Source of the DNA: an uncultured Fibrobacter sp.
GTDB lineage: Bacteria > Fibrobacterota > Fibrobacteria > Fibrobacterales > Fibrobacteraceae
Assembly: GCA_946183925.1 (NCBI GenBank)
Contig: CAMHDS010000003.1
Coordinates: 1 to 64,000 of the forward strand
Direction of reading: 5' to 3'
Length of the DNA: 64,000 bases
Shown here piece after piece: positions 8,018 through 15,328 of the stretch (its first letter is position 1; the number at the start of each line of letters is the position of its first letter). The position numbers and the translations under genes were made by a program. The notes beneath the pieces are model-generated. The model was not told where the DNA came from. It searched no databases and saw only the letters and a program-made list of their open reading frames with translations.

Positions 8018-9169
8018 ATGAATATCCTTGTGGTCAATTACCGCGACCGGCTGCACCCTGCCGCAGGGGGCGCCGAAAAGCACCTGCACCGCATCTTTTC
8101 GCAACTGGTAGATGCGGGCCACAAGGTCGTACTTTTTACGACGGCATTTGCAGGTTGCAAAAATCGTGAAACCGTCGATGGAATCGAAGTCGTCCGCAAA
8201 GGTGGCGACATGCTGTTCCAGCTTACCGTCGCCATGAACATCCGTAAACTGGACCGAGAATTCAATTTTGACGTGGTGGTAGAAGACCTGAACAAGCTTC
8301 CGCTATACACGCCATTCTGGATTAAAAAACCGGTGGTGGTGCAGATGCACCATCTGTGGCGCAGCTCCATTTTCCACGAGGCGTTTTTCCCGGTAGCGGC
8401 TGTGGTATGGGCCTTTGAACGAACCATACCCTGGTTCTACCGCAAACAGCCGTTTATCGTGGTAAGCCCAAGCACCAGACACGAACTCAAGGAAATCGGA
8501 ATAGACGGCAAGCGCATTTCCGTAATTTACAACGGCTCCGACAACAAAGGCGATCCCGACCCATCTACAGAAGTGCCGCCGCCAGAAGCCGAGGGCCTGC
8601 CCTACTTCTTGTGGCTTTCCCGCGTTCACCGTTACAAGGGAATCTGGACCGCGCTGGAGGCCTTTGAAAAATTTGCGTGGAAGCATCCCGACATCAAGCT
8701 CCTAGTGGCTGGAAACGGACCGCTCCTGAAAAAGATTCCTGCCTGGCTAAAGCAGCGCCGTCTTGAAAATCACGTGGTGCTTCTCGGGTATGTCAGTCCT
8801 TCCAAGAAACAACAGCTTCTTCGCCACGCCGTGGCCCTATTGCAGACCAGCTTCAAGGAGGGCTGGGGTCTTACCGTCGTAGAAGCCGCAAAACTTGGCA
8901 CCACCACCATCGCAAGCGATGTGCCTGGGCTTCGCGACAGCGTCAAGAACGGCGAAACCGGCCTTTTGTTCCCCATAGGAGATGCCCACACCTGCACTAT
9001 GGAAATGGAACGCCTCTACGGCGACGACGAATTGCGCTCCAGGCTCTCGCAAGAGGCACGCATCTACGCTGACGAATTCCGCTGGGATATCGCCGCCGAC
9101 CTGACATTCAGCCTTTTGCAAGATACGGTCATCCGTCACCGCGTGGCGGGAGGGGAATCCGATGAATAA
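8018..9169 (+). CDS. Glycosyltransferase family 4 (GT-B fold)
   Basis: A 383-residue GT4 enzyme. The N-terminal domain has the glycine-rich acceptor loop (HPAAGGAEKHLHRI). The C-terminal donor domain shows LWLSRVHRYKG, LLVAGNGPLLKK and the EX7E-like segment KEGWGLTVVEAAKLGT followed by SDVPGLRDSV. It would move a sugar from a nucleotide-sugar to a lipid or glycan acceptor on the inner membrane face. It begins 3 bases after the methyltransferase and overlaps the next gene by 8 bases, indicating translational coupling. Confidence 0.9.
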   Translation: MNILVVNYRDRLHPAAGGAEKHLHRIFSQLVDAGHKVVLFTTAFAGCKNRETVDGIEVVRKGGDMLFQLTVAMNIRKLDREFNFDVVVEDLNKLPLYTPFWIKKPVVVQMHHLWRSSIFHEAFFPVAAVVWAFERTIPWFYRKQPFIVVSPSTRHELKEIGIDGKRISVIYNGSDNKGDPDPSTEVPPPEAEGLPYFLWLSRVHRYKGIWTALEAFEKFAWKHPDIKLLVAGNGPLLKKIPAWLKQRRLENHVVLLGYVSPSKKQQLLRHAVALLQTSFKEGWGLTVVEAAKLGTTTIASDVPGLRDSVKNGETGLLFPIGDAHTCTMEMERLYGDDELRSRLSQEARIYADEFRWDIAADLTFSLLQDTVIRHRVAGGESDE

Positions 9170-10160
9170 TCGCCTGAAATCTTCCCTGATTTTTTTGCTG
9201 AAGCTGGTGGTGACCATCGTCCCTGCGTACTTTGTCTGCAGGAACATCGTGATGGACCCGGAGTGGAGCGTAGATGACCTTTATCGGCTGTTCGACGCCA
9301 AGAGCCTCTGGCCCCTGCTTGCAGCCATCCTCTGCCTTGCGGCGTCCAACTTTACGGCATGCCTCCAGTGGAAACTCCTGCTAGAAAAGCAGAACGTGAA
9401 ACTCAAGTACGGACACCTGCTGAAGCTTTACTACGTGGGCCTCTTCTTCAACAACTTTATGCCCGGAAACGTGGGCGGCGACGCCAAGAAAATTTACGAC
9501 ATCCGTATGCAGGGCGGCCAGGACACCGTCGGGGCGGGCCTTACCGCCACCTTCTTCGACAGGCTTTTTGGGCTATTCTTCATTACGCTGTTCGCCCTAG
9601 CGGTAGGACTTTTGTTCTTTATGCACGACGAAGCCCAGCGGGCATTCATGTGGCCGTCGCTGTGGATTTTCTTGGGATTTTGCGCCCTATTCGCCTCCCT
9701 GTTCAGCCGTAGACTGGGCAGACTCCTGTGCAAAATCCTGGAAAAAATTTTCCCCGCCAAAATCAATAGCCGACTAATCCACATGTTCGAGCGATTCCAG
9801 CAGTTCCGCTCGGCAAAGCTGTGGGCCCGCATCAGCGGGCTTTCGGCGGTGACCCAGGCACTCCGCATTCTGGTGCATTTCTTCTGCGGTATCGCCATCG
9901 GTGTGGAACTTTCCATTTCCTGGTATTTCTACTACATCCCGCTGGTGGCCATCGTCAGCGCCCTGCCTATTTCTATTGGCGGGTTTGGCCCCAGGGAACT
10001 GCTCGCCCAATCCCTGTTCGCCCGCGCCGGAGTGCCCGGTCTTGAATCGGTTGTAATCCAGCTGCTGGCCTATTTTGTAAGTTTGTTGTTGAGTCTGTTC
10101 GGAGGCTTCGCCTTTTTGCTGGGCGGCCGTCCGAATGTTTCGGACAAGGAAACCACCTAG
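9162..10160 (+). CDS. Integral membrane protein, LPG synthase TM / AglD-like family
   Basis: A 332-residue protein with about eight TM helices. Family signatures are the polar FMPGNVGGDAKKIYDIR loop (residues 91-107), FFDRLFGLF, and ALPISIGGFGPRE, typical of the UPF0104/LPG_synthase_TM family, whose members move or modify lipid-linked molecules and often sit beside glycosyltransferases. The cytoplasmic lysyl-transferase domain of MprF is not present, so it is not a full lysyl-phosphatidylglycerol synthase. It overlaps the GT4 gene and probably acts on the same lipid. Confidence 0.85.
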   Translation: MNNRLKSSLIFLLKLVVTIVPAYFVCRNIVMDPEWSVDDLYRLFDAKSLWPLLAAILCLAASNFTACLQWKLLLEKQNVKLKYGHLLKLYYVGLFFNNFMPGNVGGDAKKIYDIRMQGGQDTVGAGLTATFFDRLFGLFFITLFALAVGLLFFMHDEAQRAFMWPSLWIFLGFCALFASLFSRRLGRLLCKILEKIFPAKINSRLIHMFERFQQFRSAKLWARISGLSAVTQALRILVHFFCGIAIGVELSISWYFYYIPLVAIVSALPISIGGFGPRELLAQSLFARAGVPGLESVVIQLLAYFVSLLLSLFGGFAFLLGGRPNVSDKETT

Positions 10161-10219
10161 TCCCTTTTCTATATCCCGCAGGCGCAAATTTCGGGGCGCC
10201 GCATTCCACATGGTAACCT

Positions 10220-12376
10220 ATGGATGCCGAAAGCATCTTAAAGGGTCTGAACGGCGACCAGCGCATGGCCGTCTTGCACGACCATAAACAAAACGGAGCC
10301 CTCCTGATTCTTGCAGGGGCGGGCTCGGGAAAAACGTCTGTACTGACCAAGCGGATCCAGTACCGTATTATGAGCGGGGTACAGCCCGAAAGGATTCTGG
10401 CCCTTACCTTCACCGCAAAGGCCGCAGCCGAAATGCGGGAACGGGTGGAGGCCCTTTTCCCGAAGGCTGGGGTGCGGCTCTGCACCTTCCATTCCCTCGC
10501 CCTGTTCATGCTCAAGCAGAAAATTGGCGAGAGCTTCGCCTACGAGATTCTCGGGTTCAACAAGATTCCCACCCCCAAGGAAACGGACCAGCGGGAATTC
10601 TTGCGGGAACTGACACGACTGAAAATTCCCGCCGCCAAGCTGAACCGGGAGGAATTTTTTTCGGATGACCTGCCAAGCTCCATCAAGAAAAAAATTTCGC
10701 CCCTACAGAAAAACGTTATTTTGTCTGGAAACGTAGTTTTCGAAGACCTGATCTACCTCGCCATTAGGCTACTGGAAACCTGCGAAAAGGCAAGAGAGTA
10801 CTTTCAGTCCCTGTGGGCAGAAATCTTGGTGGACGAATACCAGGACATCAACCCCTCCCAATACAGGCTGGTCAAGAACATTCTCGGAAACCGAAACGAC
10901 CTGTTCGTGGTTGGGGACGACGACCAGGCCATCTACGGCTTCCGCGGAGCAGACATCGGGAACATCCGGCGGTTTCAGGCGGACTTCAAGGACAGCACCC
11001 TCATCCGCCTGGAATGGAACTATCGCTCCGTACCGAACGTGCTGCACCTGGCCAACGACATCTTTACGAACAAGCCCGTAACCTTGCGGAAGGTTCTCCG
11101 GGCAGGAAACCCCAAGGGCTCCGGCGGCAACAGGATTTTTACCGAAAACCGCAGGCCCGAAGTCTGGGTGTCGGACAACCCCATCGAAGAAATCGAAAGG
11201 ATAAAGGCCGCCATTCATTCCCTGCGAGAAAACTATGGACTCCATTGGAAAAACTTCGCCATCTTGGTGCGGTACAACCGGCTGCGGCAATATTTCGAAG
11301 AGGCCCTGCGGGAATGCGAGCTGCCCATTGCCGGCGACCCCATGGCAGGCGATGAGGTGCTGGAAGACGGCATCCATATCGAGACGGTGCACGCCTCCAA
11401 GGGCCTCCAGTACGCCGTAGTCTTTTACGCAGGCCTTGCCGAAGGGTTCACGCCGGGCAAGTGCGAAGGCAACCGCAAGCAGCGCAAGGCCCAAATGGAC
11501 GAAGAAAGGCGGCTGTATTACGTAGGGGTGACCCGTGCCGAATCTTATTTGGTTTTGCTATATTGCAAGCAGAGGTATTGGAAAGGGAAACTGCTGAAAC
11601 TGAAACCTTCCAGGTTCCTGCCCCGCTACCCCAAGCAATCCCGATGGACTATGCCTGTTATCTTGTTTAGAATATACGTGGTGATTGTAGTGCTTGGCTA
11701 TATGCTTGTGCATATCCTTGCGCTGCCCTTTATCTTGGTTGCCTACGGAAAAAATTTCAACACCTGGCTCGAAGGAAAAATCCAGAAGTTCTCCCGATTC
11801 TGCATGAAGGTGCTGCGGGTGGACCTGGAAATAAAAGACCAGGCGATACTTTCCAAGGTGGACTGGAGCCGCCCCGTGTTTGTCATGGGGAACCACAATT
11901 CTTACGCCGACATTCCCGTGATGTTTTTGGCTATAGAACGAATCGTTGGGTTCATCGCCAAGGCTTCGCTCAGGTTCATTCCCTTCCTGAATTTCTGGAT
12001 GCACAAGATCGGCTGCATTTTCATCAACCGTAAAAAGGGTGGCGGCGGAGCGCTGATTCGTGACGCCATGGCATCTGGTCGTGCACCACGTCTCTGTCTG
12101 TTTCCCGAAGGCACCCGCGGAAAAAGCGAAGCCCTCTCGCCTTTCAAGAGCGGCGGCTTCAGGCTTGCGCTAGAGTCACACGCTATAGTGCTCCCTGTGG
12201 TTATCCGCGGCACTTCTGCCGTGTGGGAACGCCGCAAGAATACCGACCGCTGCAAAGTAACGGTCCAAATTCTTGAACCCATCGACGCAGGCGAAATTGA
12301 AAAACGCCAGGGCGACAACGACCCGAGAAAAGAACTGATGCCTCTGGTCCACTCCCGCATGGAGGCCGCCCTGTGA
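10220..12376 (+). CDS. Fusion protein: UvrD/Rep-type helicase + PlsC-type acyltransferase
   Basis: One uninterrupted 718-codon frame with two unrelated enzymes. Residues 1 to about 475 are a compact superfamily 1A helicase: Q motif LNGDQRMAV, Walker A GAGSGKT (33-39), motif II VDEYQDI, motif III GDDDQAIYGFRGA, motif V HASKGLQ, motif VI YYVGVTRAE, ending PSRFLPRYP. At about 475 residues it is shorter than the 650-720 of UvrD/Rep. Residues 478-718 are a 1-acylglycerol-3-phosphate acyltransferase: TM segment, NHNSYAD (HX4D catalytic pair), FPEGTRGKS, LPVVIRG. An ATG at 11651 lies exactly at the junction but has no ribosome site, so an internal start cannot be excluded. The stop overlaps the murI start. 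Confidence 0.85.
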   Translation: MDAESILKGLNGDQRMAVLHDHKQNGALLILAGAGSGKTSVLTKRIQYRIMSGVQPERILALTFTAKAAAEMRERVEALFPKAGVRLCTFHSLALFMLKQKIGESFAYEILGFNKIPTPKETDQREFLRELTRLKIPAAKLNREEFFSDDLPSSIKKKISPLQKNVILSGNVVFEDLIYLAIRLLETCEKAREYFQSLWAEILVDEYQDINPSQYRLVKNILGNRNDLFVVGDDDQAIYGFRGADIGNIRRFQADFKDSTLIRLEWNYRSVPNVLHLANDIFTNKPVTLRKVLRAGNPKGSGGNRIFTENRRPEVWVSDNPIEEIERIKAAIHSLRENYGLHWKNFAILVRYNRLRQYFEEALRECELPIAGDPMAGDEVLEDGIHIETVHASKGLQYAVVFYAGLAEGFTPGKCEGNRKQRKAQMDEERRLYYVGVTRAESYLVLLYCKQRYWKGKLLKLKPSRFLPRYPKQSRWTMPVILFRIYVVIVVLGYMLVHILALPFILVAYGKNFNTWLEGKIQKFSRFCMKVLRVDLEIKDQAILSKVDWSRPVFVMGNHNSYADIPVMFLAIERIVGFIAKASLRFIPFLNFWMHKIGCIFINRKKGGGGALIRDAMASGRAPRLCLFPEGTRGKSEALSPFKSGGFRLALESHAIVLPVVIRGTSAVWERRKNTDRCKVTVQILEPIDAGEIEKRQGDNDPRKELMPLVHSRMEAAL

Positions 12377-13182
12377 TAGGCGTCTTCGATTCTGGATTTG
12401 GCGGGCTCACTATCCTGCAAGACCTGCGGCGCTCACTGCCCGAGCACGATTTCTTGTACCTGGGCGACAACGCTCGCGCGCCCTACGGGAGCAGGAGTTT
12501 TGAGACCATCTTCCGCTACACCCTCCAGTGCGTGCGGGAACTTTTCAGCCGGGGCTGTCCCCTAGTGATTCTCGCCTGCAATACAGCATCGGCACGTGCA
12601 CTCCGGAGCATCCAGCAGCAGGTGTTGCCTGTAGAGTTTCCGGACAAGCGGGTGTTGGGCATCATCAGGCCCACCACCGAAGAAATCGGCAAGTTCAGCC
12701 GCACTGGGCACATCGGCATCTTCGCTACCGCAGGTACGGTATCGTCCAACAGCTACCAGATAGAAATCAGCCATTTCTTTCCGGAACTGAAGGTCACCCA
12801 GCACGCCTGCCCCATGTGGGTCCCCCTGGTAGAAAATGGCGAGATGGGCACGGAGGGCTCCCGCTTTTTTGTCAAGAAAGATGTAGAAGCGCTGCTCCAG
12901 AAAGACCCCGAAATAGACACCGTCCTTTTGGCCTGCACCCATTACCCCCTGCTGGAAAAGGAAATCCGGGAGGCGCTCCCCGCAGGAGTGAACCTGGTCA
13001 TCCAGGGCAAAATCGTGGCGGACAAGACCTTGGATTACCTGAACCGCCACCCCGAGATGGACGCCAGGCTTTCACGGTCCGGCAAGACCCGCTTTTTGAC
13101 CACGGATACCGCCAAATTCTTCGAAAAAGGGGCTAATCTGTTCGGAATGAAGGATATTTCGGCAGAGGCCCTCACTCTCTAG
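12373..13182 (+). CDS. murI: Glutamate racemase
   Basis: A 269-residue cytoplasmic enzyme making D-glutamate for peptidoglycan. The two catalytic cysteines are in ILACNTASA and LLACTHYPLLE; the N-terminus IGVFDSGFGGLTIL and LGDNARAPYG are family hallmarks. The start is GTG at 12373, overlapping the TGA of the fusion gene (GTGA), so it is translationally coupled. It closes the envelope operon. Confidence 0.95.
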   Translation: MIGVFDSGFGGLTILQDLRRSLPEHDFLYLGDNARAPYGSRSFETIFRYTLQCVRELFSRGCPLVILACNTASARALRSIQQQVLPVEFPDKRVLGIIRPTTEEIGKFSRTGHIGIFATAGTVSSNSYQIEISHFFPELKVTQHACPMWVPLVENGEMGTEGSRFFVKKDVEALLQKDPEIDTVLLACTHYPLLEKEIREALPAGVNLVIQGKIVADKTLDYLNRHPEMDARLSRSGKTRFLTTDTAKFFEKGANLFGMKDISAEALTL

Positions 13183-13273
13183 CAGTGATTTTTGTATTTT
13201 GGAAACGTAAATAACGAACCTTTTTAGGTCCGCTGGTTTTTTTATTATGTATCACTTTTTTAGGGGTTGAATA

Positions 13274-13912
13274 ATGCCTAAGACACAAATCAATCTTGAA
13301 GGTTGGCAGGACTACCGTGGCAACGCCGCCGGCAGCCTGCTCTATGTGGAGACCAGTCACCAGTCCGAAATGCCCGTCCGCGACCAGCTCAACGAAAACG
13401 GCAAGGGCTTCTTTTACGAACCCAACTACGAGACCAGCACCTACGGTCTCATGAGTTGCTGCAACGTGAAAAATATCAACGCCATCGTCCGCGCCAAGAG
13501 CCGCTACATTCTGTTCGGCACCCGCTACGAAGGCCTCAGCGATTCCGAAATGCGCAACAAGTACCTGATTATGGGTTACATGCGCATCGACAAGGTGAAG
13601 GATGTTCGCACCCGCCATATCCAGCGCTACATGGCCAACCCCGAAATGCAGGAACCGGAATGCATGCAGATGGAACACAACTGGGCTGTCTATGGTCCCA
13701 TGCGTTTCGTCTCTATGGACGATTCCTTCGTGGTCACCGACGAAATCCTCAAGGAATGGGGATATAAGGGTCACGCCAGCCGCCAGCTCAAGGCCGTGTT
13801 CAACAAGGAACACCTGGAAAAGATTCTCTCCCACCTGGATTCCAAGCCCGACATGATCGACGAATACATCGCCACGGTAGATGAATTCAAGGAAGCCCTG
13901 GAAGAAGGCTAA
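13274..13912 (+). CDS. Conserved-looking cytoplasmic protein, unknown
   Basis: A 212-residue soluble protein with no signal peptide or TM segment. It is balanced in composition, with a Cys pair (MSCCNVKN) and a GTRYEGLSDSEMRNKYLIMGYM core that looks like a small beta-barrel; a distant EVE/ASCH/Nmad-type fold is possible but unproven. AGGGG lies about 7 bases before the ATG. It is monocistronic, with a strong terminator directly after, which suggests good expression. No function assigned. Confidence 0.8.
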   Translation: MPKTQINLEGWQDYRGNAAGSLLYVETSHQSEMPVRDQLNENGKGFFYEPNYETSTYGLMSCCNVKNINAIVRAKSRYILFGTRYEGLSDSEMRNKYLIMGYMRIDKVKDVRTRHIQRYMANPEMQEPECMQMEHNWAVYGPMRFVSMDDSFVVTDEILKEWGYKGHASRQLKAVFNKEHLEKILSHLDSKPDMIDEYIATVDEFKEALEEG

Positions 13913-13941
13913 TCCAAGCTTTTTCTTTTGGATAATCAAGG

Positions 13942-13964
13942 CCCGCTTTCGCGGGTCTTTTTTT
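13942..13964 (+). terminator. Rho-independent terminator
   Basis: CCCGC, TTTC loop, GCGGG, then TCTTTTTTT, 30 bases after the stop of the preceding gene. Confidence 0.9.
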
Positions 13965-14018
13965 GACCGCTCGGGCTAGATTTTGGAGAACTAGTTCAGG
14001 GCTGGCCCTCGTTTCGCT

Positions 14019-15050
14019 TTACGCCAAGGAGTATTTCTGGCTGCGGCCGCCCTTCTCGTCGGATTTCAAGATGCCCTTGGCGATGAGTTTCTGGATAGTG
14101 CGGAGAGCCGTGTCGTGGCTCTGGTCGATAATTGCCGCCAGTTCTTTGGCGGTAAAACTTGCAGGAAGCGTTCCTGCAAACAGGGCGATAAAGAGCTTCT
14201 GGTCCTTTTCGTCGAAAGCCTCGCCGGCATGGCGATTGTAAAAGGCCGTCTTGCGCTGTTCCTTGAGAATGCGCTCCCGAGTGCTCGACATGGCAGCCTG
14301 CAAGGTTTCGATAAACCAGAGAATCCATTCCGTCAAATCGCCGTTTCCGCGCTGAGATGCATTGAGAATCTTGAAATACTCTTCGCGACGCTCCAGAAAG
14401 GCCTGATTCAAGGAGAACTGGCAGCGAGTAGTCTGCTCGCTGCGGGCTAGAGCCACGATGGTAAGAATCCTTGCCAGGCGGCCGTTGGCATCGGCGAAAG
14501 GCCTGAGGGTCGCAAACCAGAAATGGGCCACTGCCGCCTTGATGACGCCATCCATGCTGGAACTTTCCATCCATTGGATGTAGCGTTCCACCTCTTGCTC
14601 CAGACGTTCTGGATTGGGCCCTTCGAAATCCAGCTGAAGCTCACCCTGGCAGTATTGGACCGCACTGGGTGCAGCGCGAAAACTGGCCACCTTGTTCTGC
14701 CCCATAGAAGCGTGCCAAGCGAATAGACGTTCCTGAGTCAACGGGTTAAACGCCTTGGTGATGGCGGCAAGATAAATGCGTACCGCAGGGTCTGCCGACT
14801 GGGCAGAGCCTCCCTGAACAAGAGCCACTTGCTGCTCCACAAATGCCTTGTCCAGATGGATTCCGTCGATGGCGGAATTGGAGCAAATATCCTGAATCAA
14901 TAGCTCCTGCTCCAAATCCTGGAACCCGCAGGTCTCCATGGCGCCAATGAGCCTACCCTCTTGCAAGCGGGTTTCGCCAAGAGCATTCAGGACCTTCCGA
15001 GAATCGAACCGAAAGTGTGTCCAATCGGGATACTGATGGATATAGAGCAT
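14019..15050 (-). CDS. Fic family protein with DUF4172-type N-terminus and degenerate active site
   Basis: A 343-residue protein whose N-terminus (YIHQYPDWTHFRFD) matches the DUF4172 domain found ahead of many Fic domains, and which ends in a winged-helix segment (FTAKELAAIIDQSHDTALRTIQKLI). The Fic loop reads RPFADANGRLAR (183-194) instead of HPFxxGNGRxxR: the catalytic His is Arg183 and the first Gly is Ala188, while Asp187, Asn189 and both Arg remain. The inhibitory helix is also altered (NSAIDG, 58-63, for SSAIEG). AMP transfer is therefore unlikely; a binding or regulatory role is more plausible. TATATT lies 10 bases before the ATG. Confidence 0.87.
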   Translation of the reverse strand: MLYIHQYPDWTHFRFDSRKVLNALGETRLQEGRLIGAMETCGFQDLEQELLIQDICSNSAIDGIHLDKAFVEQQVALVQGGSAQSADPAVRIYLAAITKAFNPLTQERLFAWHASMGQNKVASFRAAPSAVQYCQGELQLDFEGPNPERLEQEVERYIQWMESSSMDGVIKAAVAHFWFATLRPFADANGRLARILTIVALARSEQTTRCQFSLNQAFLERREEYFKILNASQRGNGDLTEWILWFIETLQAAMSSTRERILKEQRKTAFYNRHAGEAFDEKDQKLFIALFAGTLPASFTAKELAAIIDQSHDTALRTIQKLIAKGILKSDEKGGRSQKYSLA

Positions 15051-15089
15051 ACCTATCCGTAATATACTTTATTTCTTGTGGTTTTTCTT

Positions 15090-15260
15090 TTAAAATTTCA
15101 CAATTTCCACATCGGCAGGAAGCCTGTTCTCAGAATGTAGCTTCCAATCACAAATAACTCCCGATACAACTTCAGTAGATTTCATAGACGAAAAATTAAA
15201 AATTACTGCATAACCAAGCAATGCGACCGGATTGGTCGAAGCGTTTACCTGTGAGTCCAC
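15090..15260 (-). pseudogene. Possible C-terminal remnant of an unknown gene
   Basis: On the minus strand a 56-codon open stretch ends in TAA at 15090-15092 and reads naturally (NPVALLGYAVIFNFSS, then VICDWKLHSENRLPADVEIV), like the end of a larger protein. It opens with a GTG directly behind an in-frame stop and has no ribosome site. It may be a decayed gene end or chance. The rest of 15051-15328 shows nothing else I can name. Confidence 0.25.
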
Positions 15261-15328
15261 TTATACGATTCCCACTATACCGAAACGCCTAGAAAAAAGT
15301 GTAATTTTTTCTCTAAAAAAGAGGGAAA

